Positions 24,315-31,670 of a stretch of DNA of 64,000 nucleotides are shown one piece after another; position 1 is the first letter of the stretch, and every line of letters begins with the position of its first letter. The notes under the pieces were generated by a model that saw only the letters and a list, made by a program, of their open reading frames with translations, made no database searches and was not told the origin of the DNA. The stretch spans positions 1-64,000 of the forward strand of contig NZ_KB899974.1 of assembly GCF_000378485.1 (NCBI RefSeq), in the 5' to 3' direction. The position numbers and the translations under genes were made by a program. The stretch comes from Flavobacterium rivuli WB 3.3-2 = DSM 21788 (GTDB lineage Bacteria > Bacteroidota > Bacteroidia > Flavobacteriales > Flavobacteriaceae).

Positions 24315-24484
24315 TGAAATTGTAAAATGGCAGGTCTTCTGACTCTCTCCGGATTGCTATGCCTTCCCGCCATAAATGGCAGTGGCTTGTTATAGCATCC
24401 TTTTTTTATGAAGATTACAGCTGCAGGAACAGTTTAGGATTTTCACCCAATTCCCTTTTAATGCCATGTAAAATGGCAACCAAA
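24315..24484 (-). promoter_or_regulatory. cobalamin riboswitch (B12 element)
   Basis: Read on the minus strand, the aptamer core shows GGGAA...GGTGAAAATCC, CTGTTCCTGCAGCTGTAA, GCCACTG, GGGAAGGC and AGTCAGAAGACCTGCC in the canonical order and spacing of the adenosylcobalamin/cobalamin riboswitch. A TATATTTG promoter element lies just upstream. It controls the duplicated-domain T9SS gene at 23064-24203, normally repressing it when B12 is abundant. Confidence 0.93.
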
Positions 24485-24493
24485 ATTACGCTG

Positions 24494-24501
24494 CAAATAT
24501 A
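24494..24501 (-). promoter_or_regulatory. -7 promoter element driving the cobalamin riboswitch
   Basis: On the minus strand TATATTTG matches TAnnTTTG exactly and would start transcription about ten bases before the aptamer. Confidence 0.6.
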
Positions 24502-24630
24502 ACACAGATATTTACAATCGCTATTACTAAATAAAGATGTATTTTTAGAACAGGAAAGTTGTATTACAGATTAAGGTTGACGGTGGTATACTATTATGAT
24601 TTAAATAAAATTGATTTTCGAGAGCCTGTA

Positions 24631-24689
24631 ATTGCGAGGTACGAAGCAAATCTCATTAAAATAATTCAAATTGCTTCATGCCTCGCAAT
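24631..24689. repeat. REP-like palindrome (ATTGCGAGGnnnGAAGCAA)
   Basis: ATTGCGAGGTACGAAGCAA (24631-24649) and TTGCTTCATGCCTCGCAAT (24671-24689) are inverted arms with 17 of 19 matches and a 21-base loop containing TCTCATT. Sequences of this kind (ATTGCGAGG...GAAGCAATCTC) are recurrent extragenic palindromes in many bacterial genomes. It lies in the otherwise empty 24502-24757 stretch. Confidence 0.75.
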
Positions 24690-24757
24690 GACCCAACCCC
24701 TGAAAAGGGCGTTTATTTAACTCTGCAAATCTGGCACTTAGCTACTCTGCAACTATC

Positions 24758-25669
24758 TTAAACAATCAACGTCCTGCCACCCAGTTTTTTCCTGCCTTTT
24801 TCGAAAGTAAAATCTATGCGGCCTAAATTGATTCCGTAACAGCCCACTTGGTTTATCATAACTTCTTCGCCATCAAGGTTTTTTTCTATGTATGGTTTGG
24901 TTAAAAAAGTATGGGTATGGCCACCTATAATAAGGTCGATATTTTTTGTAGTTCGTGCCAGTACAATGTCCGATATTTTTTCGGGTTCGTTAGCATAAAT
25001 AAAGCCAAGGTGCGAAAGGCATATAACAAGGTCGCATTTTTCGTTAACCTTAAGTATGCGGCTCATATCCTGGGCTATCTCTATAGGGTTACGGTACACC
25101 GTTTCTTTGTAAAGATTGGCATTAACCAGCCCGTTAAGTTCTACCCCAAGGCCAAAGATGCCTATTTTAAGTCCGTCTTTTACAAATATCTTATAAGGCT
25201 TTACAATGCCGTTTAGCACGGTATTCTTAAAATCGTAATTAGCCGAAACAAAGTCGAATTTAGCATGGGGCAACTGTTTATAAAAACCGTCTATGCCGTT
25301 ATCAAAATCGTGGTTGCCCATGGTGCACAGGTCGTATTTCATCATGCTCATGATCTTAAATTCGAGCTCACCGCCATAATAATTAAAGTAAGGCGTACCC
25401 TGAAAAACGTCGCCGGCATCCAGCAACAATACATTAGGTTCTTCCTTGCGTATCTGCTCTATAAGTGTAGACCTGCGTGCTGCGCCACCCATATTAGGGT
25501 ACTTAGGGTCGTCTAAAGCAAAAGGATCTATATGGCTGTGCACATCGTTAGTGTGCAGTATGGTAAGCTTTTTAGTTTCGGGTATGTCATCAAAGCTGCT
25601 TAACGATAATCCGCCAAGAACAAGGGCGCTGCCTGCTGCCGTTTTTTGTATAAAATCTCTCCTTTTCAT
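24758..25669 (-). CDS. 5'-nucleotidase-type metallophosphatase (catalytic half)
   Basis: A 303-residue calcineurin-like phosphoesterase. Metal-binding motifs are ILHTNDVHSHIDP, LLDAGDVFQGTPY, TMGNHDFDNG, CLSHLGF and IIGGHTHTFL. The N-terminus MKRRDFIQKTAAGSALVLGG is Tat-like, so the enzyme is exported. It corresponds to the N-terminal half of UshA/5'-nucleotidase, which dephosphorylates extracellular nucleotides. The substrate-binding C-terminal domain is encoded by the upstream gene, whose stop overlaps this start by one base. Confidence 0.93.
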   Translation of the reverse strand: MKRRDFIQKTAAGSALVLGGLSLSSFDDIPETKKLTILHTNDVHSHIDPFALDDPKYPNMGGAARRSTLIEQIRKEEPNVLLLDAGDVFQGTPYFNYYGGELEFKIMSMMKYDLCTMGNHDFDNGIDGFYKQLPHAKFDFVSANYDFKNTVLNGIVKPYKIFVKDGLKIGIFGLGVELNGLVNANLYKETVYRNPIEIAQDMSRILKVNEKCDLVICLSHLGFIYANEPEKISDIVLARTTKNIDLIIGGHTHTFLTKPYIEKNLDGEEVMINQVGCYGINLGRIDFTFEKGRKKLGGRTLIV

Positions 25670-26460
25670 TATTTGTCTTGTATAATGCGCTGTGTTTTAA
25701 TAACAGGAATAGTATCTGTCTCTTTAAAATAATCTATAAACAGGTTACGCAGTTTGTAATCAAGGTCGTAGCTTTTTACGCCTTTCTTAAAAAAGTCCAT
25801 GCTGTCGCCGCCATTAGCCAGATAGTCAGACGTTGCTACGTTATAAATCTTGCCGGCTTCTACAGGTTTTCCCTGTACTGCAAGGGCAATAACTGTGCCC
25901 TCTTTACTTAAATGAATTTCCATTCCGGCAAGCGGGTGAGGCTTCTTTTCTTTGGCAATATAATTTGCTATCTCTACCATCTGCTCGCCTTTAAGGGCAA
26001 TAACAATCAGTGAATTTTCAAAAGGCATGATCTCAAAAGCAGTACGTGCCGTAACATTGCCTTTAGCAATAATAGAGCGTATGCCACCGTGGTTAAGCAG
26101 GCAAACATCAATGTGGCGGTGTTCGCGGGCCATAAATACCTTATCGGCTTTTTCAAGGGTAACATCTGCCATCAGGTTGCCTATGGTGGTTTGCCATCCG
26201 CCTATGCTTTTACTTTTGTCAAGCGTTTCGGGGCTATAGGCAAGCACGCTGTCAAGGTCACGGTCTATATGTTCCCGGTATGGTTTTACAAAAGAGTCTA
26301 TGCTTTGTGTAGTGGCATAATCAGAGGTTATGGGTATTTTTTTTCCTTCAATAGATGTGTTTCTTAATATTTCCGGGCCACAGGCAGTAAAACCCCCGGT
26401 TATTGTTAAGAATAAAACAAACCGCAAAAGAGATGTGTTATACTTTTTAGATAATATCAT
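25669..26460 (-). CDS. 5'-nucleotidase C-terminal-domain lipoprotein (substrate-binding half)
   Basis: The 263-residue product has a lipobox (GGFTACGPE) and the 5_nucleotid_C pattern: IGGWQTTIGNLMADVTLEKA, CLLNHGGIRSIIAKGNVTAR, EIMPFENSLIVIALKGEQMV and VATSDYLANGGDSMDFF. In UshA this domain binds the nucleoside and moves relative to the catalytic domain. Here the two halves are separate genes, translationally coupled through TAATG overlap, so the enzyme is probably a heterodimer on the periplasmic face. The promoter region is shared with the divergent DUF6913-like gene. Confidence 0.92.
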   Translation of the reverse strand: MILSKKYNTSLLRFVLFLTITGGFTACGPEILRNTSIEGKKIPITSDYATTQSIDSFVKPYREHIDRDLDSVLAYSPETLDKSKSIGGWQTTIGNLMADVTLEKADKVFMAREHRHIDVCLLNHGGIRSIIAKGNVTARTAFEIMPFENSLIVIALKGEQMVEIANYIAKEKKPHPLAGMEIHLSKEGTVIALAVQGKPVEAGKIYNVATSDYLANGGDSMDFFKKGVKSYDLDYKLRNLFIDYFKETDTIPVIKTQRIIQDK

Positions 26461-26489
26461 TGTGATTGACCTTTATTTCGATATTTTTG
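26459..26489 (+). promoter_or_regulatory. promoter of the DUF6913-dapA unit
   Basis: ATTG (26459-26462), a 19-base spacer and TATTTTTG (26482-26489) match the Bacteroidota consensus. The -33 element overlaps the start codon of the divergent nucleotidase gene. Confidence 0.65.
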
Positions 26490-26509
26490 CATTCGGCAAT
26501 AAAAGTACT

Positions 26510-27028
26510 ATGTTTTTGAAGTTTATTAAAGATTTCAGCCTGAAAAAGATTATTAAGAATAGTTTACCAAATTATAAACCTACTGCTTCTCCCGATAAAG
26601 TTAAGACCGTAGGATTACTAATAGATGAAACCTATTTTACTAACAAAGAGGCTCTTATAGAAGAATTAACCGTAAACGGAATTAACCGTAACGCTATAGA
26701 AACGCTTAGTTTTGTAGAGCGTATTAAAAAAGGGCAGGCTCCGGATTGCTGCCATTATACCCGAAAAGACATATCTGTAACCGGAAATTTTGAAAAAGCC
26801 GATGTAGCTGCTTTTATGAACAAACCGTTTGATATGCTTATAAGCTATTATGATGTAGAGAAACCACCGCTTGTACTGGCAACCATAAAAAGTAAGGCCA
26901 AATTTAAAGTGGGCTTTGCGGGGACCGATAAGCGTCTGGACAATTTTATGATAGCATCTCAGGCAGAGAAATATAAAGAATTTGTTGCAGAGCTTTTTAA
27001 ATATCTAAAAATACTAAACAAAATATAA
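26510..27028 (+). CDS. DUF6913 family protein
   Basis: The ATG at 26510 (172 aa) follows the promoter; the upstream extension runs through the promoter and the divergent gene and is rejected. A soluble protein: VKTVGLLIDETYFTNKEALI, DCCHYTRKDISVTGNFE, FMNKPFDMLISYYDVEKPPL and FKVGFAGTDKRLDNFMI. It is conserved next to dapA in Flavobacteriaceae. It ends four bases before dapA, so they are cotranscribed. Function unknown. Confidence 0.8.
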   Translation: MFLKFIKDFSLKKIIKNSLPNYKPTASPDKVKTVGLLIDETYFTNKEALIEELTVNGINRNAIETLSFVERIKKGQAPDCCHYTRKDISVTGNFEKADVAAFMNKPFDMLISYYDVEKPPLVLATIKSKAKFKVGFAGTDKRLDNFMIASQAEKYKEFVAELFKYLKILNKI

Positions 27029-27032
27029 ACCC

Positions 27033-27905
27033 ATGCAGTCATTAACAGGTACTGGCGTTGCGCTGATTACCCCTTTTAAAAAAGATTTTTCGGTAGATAC
27101 GGATGCGCTTATAAAAATTGTAAACTACCAGATAGAGGGTGGTATAGATTACCTTGTGGTATTGGGTACCACAGCCGAAGCCGCTACACTTAGTAAGGAC
27201 GAAAAGGAACTGGTTATAGATACCGTTATCAGTGCTAATAATGGCCGCCTGCCTTTAGTACTGGGCGTGGGCAGTAACAATACTAAAGAAGTTACCGACG
27301 AACTTACTACACGCGACCTGTCGGCATTTGCAGCTATATTATCGGTTTCTCCTTATTATAATAAGCCTACACAGGAAGGTATTTACCAGCATTTTAAAGC
27401 AATAGCACAGGCTTCGCCGCTACCTATAATTGTTTATAATGTACCGGGAAGAACATCGAGCAACATGCTGCCGCAAACGGTGATTCGCCTGGCGAACGAT
27501 TTTAAAAACATTGTAGCTATTAAAGAAGCTGCCGGAGATATTGTTCAGGCAATGAAGCTGATACAAAAAAAGCCCGAAGGTTTTCTTGTAATAAGCGGCG
27601 ATGATATGATTACACTGCCTATGGTACTTGCCGGTGGGGCAGGGGTAATAAGTGTTATTGCACAGGGCTTTACAGAGTTTGCCCAAATGGTTCGCCTGGG
27701 CCTTGACGGTAAAGTGAACGAAGCGTATAAACTGCACTACAAATATGCCGACGCTATAGACCTTATTTTTGAGCAGGGCAACCCCGCAGGCATCAAGCAT
27801 ATATTTAAAGAACTTGGCCTAAGTGAGGATACCGTAAGGCTTCCGCTGGTTAACGTTGATGAAGATTTAGCAGGTAGGATAGGGAATTTTGTAAAGAAAA
27901 TTTAA
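27033..27905 (+). CDS. dapA: 4-hydroxy-tetrahydrodipicolinate synthase
   Basis: The 290-residue aldolase condenses pyruvate with aspartate semialdehyde, the first committed step of lysine and diaminopimelate synthesis. Schiff-base Lys164 is in VAIKEAAGD, Tyr135 and Arg140 in IVYNVPGRTSS, the Thr-Thr pair in VVLGTTAEAATLS and the tyrosine of the relay in SVSPYYNKPTQEG. It is cytoplasmic and homotetrameric in the family. It is cotranscribed with the DUF6913-like gene. Confidence 0.97.
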   Translation: MQSLTGTGVALITPFKKDFSVDTDALIKIVNYQIEGGIDYLVVLGTTAEAATLSKDEKELVIDTVISANNGRLPLVLGVGSNNTKEVTDELTTRDLSAFAAILSVSPYYNKPTQEGIYQHFKAIAQASPLPIIVYNVPGRTSSNMLPQTVIRLANDFKNIVAIKEAAGDIVQAMKLIQKKPEGFLVISGDDMITLPMVLAGGAGVISVIAQGFTEFAQMVRLGLDGKVNEAYKLHYKYADAIDLIFEQGNPAGIKHIFKELGLSEDTVRLPLVNVDEDLAGRIGNFVKKI

Positions 27906-27969
27906 GCTCCTTAAGATTAAACTTTTACTAATAAGATATTTCCATATCTTGTAACTATAATTAAAAGCT

Positions 27970-28563
27970 ATGGAAATATCCTATACAGATTTCTCTGGGA
28001 AAAAATTAGAAATAGATCAATTGCCGGATATTGAGGACTATATAAAAGTTTTTAAGGAAAATAACCGACTGCAAAAAAAGGAATTTTATATTGATAATTT
28101 ATTTATCAACGAATTTTATTTTATTGAGTATGGTAAGTCCCATAGGGAATTACTTTCTTTAAATTTGATTTCAATTAAAATATGTGAAATTGAATATTTG
28201 ACTTCTAATTACACTAAAAATCATAATCATTCTTATTATAATTCAACATTGAATAGTAAGAGTATTTCCATTTACATAAACAATAAATCTATATTTTATC
28301 AGGAAATTTGTATCGAAGATAATTCGGCTATTTATAATAAAACAAAAAAATATTATGAGAGTGATGGTAGGTATGAATTTATTTTTCAATATAACCATAC
28401 AGGACATCTTGCGTGGGTAATTGTTTCAAATGATTCATTAACATTTTATGAACAATATAGACCATCCGATTTAGACCTGATCCCTAACTTCGAGTGGTGG
28501 GAAAAATACTCATCGTATTATTTAAATGCCGAGCCGGCGGTGCCAGTAGATATAGTAACATGA
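27970..28563 (+). CDS. hypothetical protein, AT-rich orphan
   Basis: A 197-residue soluble protein rich in Tyr, Asn, Ile and Lys (for example FYIDNLFINEFYFIEYG), with no signal peptide or membrane helix. The end has LAWVIVSNDSLTFYEQYRPS and FEWWEKYSSYY. I do not recognise the family. Base composition and codon use are clearly more AT-rich than in dapA and the ferritin gene on either side, which suggests acquisition by transfer; size and acidity would be compatible with an immunity-type protein, but nothing toxin-like is adjacent. Confidence 0.65.
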   Translation: MEISYTDFSGKKLEIDQLPDIEDYIKVFKENNRLQKKEFYIDNLFINEFYFIEYGKSHRELLSLNLISIKICEIEYLTSNYTKNHNHSYYNSTLNSKSISIYINNKSIFYQEICIEDNSAIYNKTKKYYESDGRYEFIFQYNHTGHLAWVIVSNDSLTFYEQYRPSDLDLIPNFEWWEKYSSYYLNAEPAVPVDIVT

Positions 28564-28659
28564 TGTGTAAATTTGTAAGTCGATATTATTTGTAATAGAA
28601 AAGTTACGAAAAATGGCTAAATTTGTAGTAAACAACTTTAAAATTATACATCATGTTAC
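28556..28659. repeat. inverted repeat joining the orphan stop codon and ferritin start codon
   Basis: TAACATGATGTGTA (28556-28569) and TATACATCATGTTA (28646-28659) match in 13 of 14 positions. The left arm holds the orphan's stop codon and the right arm holds the ferritin ATG. TAAATTTG also occurs twice between the arms (28568-28575 and 28618-28625). Confidence 0.6.
28618..28625 (+). promoter_or_regulatory. -7 promoter element of the ferritin gene
   Basis: TAAATTTG is an exact match, 27 bases before the ATG; a TTTG at 28589-28592 is a possible but distant -33 element. Confidence 0.6.
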
Positions 28660-29165
28660 CAGATATAATGGCGGCTGCGCTAAACGAACAGATAAAAGTA
28701 GAAGCAGAATCATCTCAGATATATCTTGCAATGGCTTCATGGGCCGAGGTTAAAGGATTTGAAGGTATTGCTGCATTTATGTTTAAGCAAAGCGACGAAG
28801 AAAGGCTGCACATGCTTAAGCTTTTAAAATATGTAAACCAGCGCGGTGGCTATGCTGTGGTATCTGCTTTAGACGAGCCAAGGCTGGACTATTCATCGTT
28901 CAGCGTGCTTTTTCGCCAGTTATACGAGCATGAGGTTAAGGTATCTGCAAGCATAAATAACCTGGTAGATATAGCTTTGACTCATAAAGATTATGCTACG
29001 CACAATTTCCTGCAATGGTATGTAAGCGAGCAGATAGAGGAAGAGGCACAGGCTAAAGTTATATTAGATAAAATAGACCTTATAGGCGATAGTAAAGGCG
29101 GATTATACATGTTTGATAACGACATGAAAAATTTTACGTCGCAAGGCCATAATATTGTACAATAA
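28653..29165 (+). CDS. ftnA: ferritin (bacterial non-haem ferritin)
   Basis: A 170-residue four-helix-bundle iron storage protein. Ferroxidase ligands are visible in NEQIKVEAESSQIYLAMASW (Glu), SDEERLHMLKLL (E-x-x-H) and VSEQIEEEAQAKVILDKIDL. It oxidises Fe2+ and stores it as mineral in a 24-subunit shell in the cytoplasm, also limiting oxidative damage. It has its own promoter and terminator. Confidence 0.95.
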   Translation: MLPDIMAAALNEQIKVEAESSQIYLAMASWAEVKGFEGIAAFMFKQSDEERLHMLKLLKYVNQRGGYAVVSALDEPRLDYSSFSVLFRQLYEHEVKVSASINNLVDIALTHKDYATHNFLQWYVSEQIEEEAQAKVILDKIDLIGDSKGGLYMFDNDMKNFTSQGHNIVQ

Positions 29166-29188
29166 ATCGTGCAAAAAACAGTTTAAGA

Positions 29189-29217
29189 GAAGGTGCCCGC
29201 AAAGGCATCTTTTTTTA
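29189..29217 (+). terminator. terminator of the ferritin gene
   Basis: AGGTGCC (29191-29197) pairs with GGCATCT (29204-29210) through one G-T pair, followed by seven T residues. Confidence 0.8.
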
Positions 29218-29241
29218 TGAATTTATACTTCAAAAAAAGAT

Positions 29242-29271
29242 TTTGTATTCTGTAATTATTAACTAAATTTG
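29242..29271 (+). promoter_or_regulatory. promoter of the bamD-rpoZ-coaBC-porD operon
   Basis: TTTG (29242-29245), an 18-base spacer and TAAATTTG (29264-29271) fit the Bacteroidota promoter exactly. This also argues against the TTG start inside the -7 element. Confidence 0.75.
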
Positions 29272-29316
29272 CAGTTGCTTAAAAACTGCAGCTGTACAAC
29301 AGCACAACCTATATAT

Positions 29317-30123
29317 ATGGCAAGATTTTTTTATATACTCCTTTTTGCATGCGTGCTTACTTCGTGCAGTGAATTTCAAAAAGCCCTTAAATCTGAAGAT
29401 ATTAAGGTGAAATATGATGTTGCCGAGAAACTTTATGAAAAAGGCAAGTATGCCAAGTCTATTCGCCTTTTTGAGCAAATAGCGCCGTCTTACCGTGGTA
29501 AGCCACAGGCAGAAAAGTTATTTTACATGTATGCACAGGCGTTGTACAAAACAAAACAATATTATACTGCCGGTTACCAGTTTGAAAGTTTTACTGCCGG
29601 CTACCCACGCAGTGAAAAGATAGAAGAGGCATCATTGCTTGGTGCAAAAAGTTACTACTATTTATCGCCACGTTATTCTTTAGACCAGGTTGATACGTAT
29701 AAGGCGCTTGATAAATTACAGCAGTTTATAGACAGGTTTCCTAACTCGCAGTTAATGCCGGAAGCTAACCAGCTTGTAAAAGAACTGAACGAAAAGCTTG
29801 AAACCAAGGCTTTTGAAATTGCCAAACAATACCATGCCACAGCAGAATATTTTGGCGATTATAATGCAGCGCTAAAAACACTGGATAACTTCTTGATAGA
29901 TTTTCCGGGTACGCCGCTTAAGGAAGATGCATTGTTTTTAAAATACGATTCGTCTTACCAACTGGCTATTAACAGTGTGCCAAGTAAAATGTTAGACCGT
30001 CTTGAGGCTGCAAAAGTTAACTATGCTGCCCTTGTAAAGTTTAAAGCCGATACAAAATACAAAGAGCAGGCAGATACAATGCTTGCAAGAATTGATACTG
30101 AATTACAAAAATTTTCTAAATAA
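29317..30123 (+). CDS. bamD: outer membrane protein assembly factor BamD
   Basis: The ATG at 29317 (268 aa) starts a lipoprotein signal ending in LFACVLTSC; a TTG frame start at 29269 lies in the promoter. Tetratricopeptide repeats follow (YDVAEKLYEKGKYAKSIRLF, FYMYAQALYKTKQYYTAGYQ, PRSEKIEEASLLGAKSYYYL, EYFGDYNAALKTLDNFLIDF). BamD is the essential lipoprotein partner of BamA in inserting beta-barrel proteins into the outer membrane. It is the first gene of a compact operon with rpoZ eight bases downstream. Confidence 0.93.
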   Translation: MARFFYILLFACVLTSCSEFQKALKSEDIKVKYDVAEKLYEKGKYAKSIRLFEQIAPSYRGKPQAEKLFYMYAQALYKTKQYYTAGYQFESFTAGYPRSEKIEEASLLGAKSYYYLSPRYSLDQVDTYKALDKLQQFIDRFPNSQLMPEANQLVKELNEKLETKAFEIAKQYHATAEYFGDYNAALKTLDNFLIDFPGTPLKEDALFLKYDSSYQLAINSVPSKMLDRLEAAKVNYAALVKFKADTKYKEQADTMLARIDTELQKFSK

Positions 30124-30131
30124 AACGTCCT

Positions 30132-30452
30132 ATGGATTTAAAGAAAGCAACTGCTCCCGTAAACACTATTACCTACAACAAGGTTACAATAGAAGAGCCT
30201 ACAGGTAACATATACGAGGCAATTACAATTATGGCTAAGAGGGCTAACCAGATAAATACCGAAATTAAAAAGGAACTTATCGAAAAGCTTGAAGAGTTTG
30301 CTACGTACAATGACAGCCTTGAGGAAATTTTTGAGAACAAGGAACAAATAGAGGTTTCTAAATTTTACGAAAAACTACCTAAGCCACATGCACTTGCAGT
30401 ACAGGAATGGTTAGATGGTAAAGTTTCTTACAGGGATCCTAACAAACAATAA
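30132..30452 (+). CDS. rpoZ: DNA-directed RNA polymerase subunit omega (Bacteroidota type)
   Basis: A 106-residue RpoZ-like protein: TGNIYEAITIMAKRANQINT carries the omega motif for clamping the beta-prime C-terminus, and EVSKFYEKLPKPHALAVQEW is the Bacteroidota-specific extension. The subunit aids RNA polymerase assembly. It sits between bamD and coaBC, as is usual in Flavobacteriaceae. Confidence 0.9.
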   Translation: MDLKKATAPVNTITYNKVTIEEPTGNIYEAITIMAKRANQINTEIKKELIEKLEEFATYNDSLEEIFENKEQIEVSKFYEKLPKPHALAVQEWLDGKVSYRDPNKQ

Positions 30453-30458
30453 TTACTG

Positions 30459-31670
30459 ATGTCTGTTTTAAGCGGTAAAAAAATACTACTTGGTATATCC
30501 GGTGGTATTGCCGCATACAAAACAGCGTCGTTAGTAAGGTTATTTATAAAAGCAGGCGCACATGTAAAAGTAGTCATGACGCCTGCTTCTAAAGATTTTA
30601 TTACCCCGCTCACACTATCTACATTATCTAAAAACCCTGTGCATTCTTCTTTTTATCATGAAGGAGATGAAAATGCTGTTTGGAACAACCATGTAGAGCT
30701 TGGCCTTTGGGCCGACCTTTTTATTATTGCCCCGGCCACGGCCAATACCTTATCTAAAATGGTATCAGGCAATAGTGATAACCTTCTTATTGCTACATAT
30801 CTTTCGGCTAAATGCCCTGTGTATATTGCCCCGGCAATGGATCTTGATATGTACATTCACCCCTCTACAAAACATAGTTTTGCCCAGTTGCTATCGTTTG
30901 GCAATATAATTATCCCTGCCGAAAGCGGCGAACTTGCCAGTGGGCTTTCCGGTGAAGGCCGTATGGCAGAGCCCGAAAATATTATTACCTTTATAGAGCA
31001 TGACATTGAAGGCAAACTACCGCTGCTTGGAAAAAAAATACTTGTTACCGCCGGCCCCACCTACGAACCTATAGATCCTGTGCGTTTTATAGGGAATCAT
31101 TCATCGGGTAAAATGGGCTATGATATAGCGCTTGCTGCCGCTATTGAGGGTGCAGATGTAGTGCTTATAAGCGGGCCAACGCACTTAAAGGTTAAGCATG
31201 AACGTATAAAAGTAGTGCATGTTACATCCTCTCAGGATATGTATACTGCCTGCCATGAATATTTTGATGCTGTTGATGTTGCCGTTGCTGCCGCTGCCGT
31301 TGCAGATTACAGGCCAAAAGATGTTGCACCACAGAAAATAAAAAAGAGCGAAAGCACGTTAGTATTAGAATTGGAGAAAACAAAAGATATACTGGCATCT
31401 TTGGGCGAAATAAAAAAGGATCAGTTTTTGATAGGGTTTGCACTCGAAACTGAGAATGAAATTGAGAATGCGAAGGCTAAGATCAGGAAAAAAAACTTAG
31501 ATTTGATCGTACTAAACTCGCTTAACGATGAGGGTGCAGGTTTTGGTAAAGCCACAAATAAGGTTACCTTTATAGACAGTGATTTTAATGAAGAGCCTAT
31601 GGAACTTAAAACGAAAGAAGAGGTTGCACAGGATATTATAAATAAGATAAAAAACCGTTACAATGTATAA
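30459..31670 (+). CDS. coaBC: bifunctional phosphopantothenoylcysteine decarboxylase/phosphopantothenate-cysteine ligase
   Basis: The 403-residue enzyme performs two steps of coenzyme A synthesis: coupling of cysteine to 4'-phosphopantothenate and decarboxylation of the product. The N-terminal FMN-dependent CoaC domain shows LGISGGIAAYKTASLVRLF, a catalytic His-containing NNHVELGLWAD, PATANTLSKMVSG and APAMDLDMY; the C-terminal CoaB domain begins at about residue 190 with ILVTAGPTYEPIDPVRFIG and NHSSGKMGYDIALAAA. Its 3' end overlaps the next gene by eight bases. Confidence 0.96.
   Translation: MSVLSGKKILLGISGGIAAYKTASLVRLFIKAGAHVKVVMTPASKDFITPLTLSTLSKNPVHSSFYHEGDENAVWNNHVELGLWADLFIIAPATANTLSKMVSGNSDNLLIATYLSAKCPVYIAPAMDLDMYIHPSTKHSFAQLLSFGNIIIPAESGELASGLSGEGRMAEPENIITFIEHDIEGKLPLLGKKILVTAGPTYEPIDPVRFIGNHSSGKMGYDIALAAAIEGADVVLISGPTHLKVKHERIKVVHVTSSQDMYTACHEYFDAVDVAVAAAAVADYRPKDVAPQKIKKSESTLVLELEKTKDILASLGEIKKDQFLIGFALETENEIENAKAKIRKKNLDLIVLNSLNDEGAGFGKATNKVTFIDSDFNEEPMELKTKEEVAQDIINKIKNRYNV

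Noticed and set aside
29269..29316. TTG start extending BamD by 16 residues
   Set aside because: It begins inside a consensus -7 promoter element and would displace the lipoprotein signal.
30857..31443. Antisense frames over coaBC
   Set aside because: They are shadows of a highly conserved enzyme gene.
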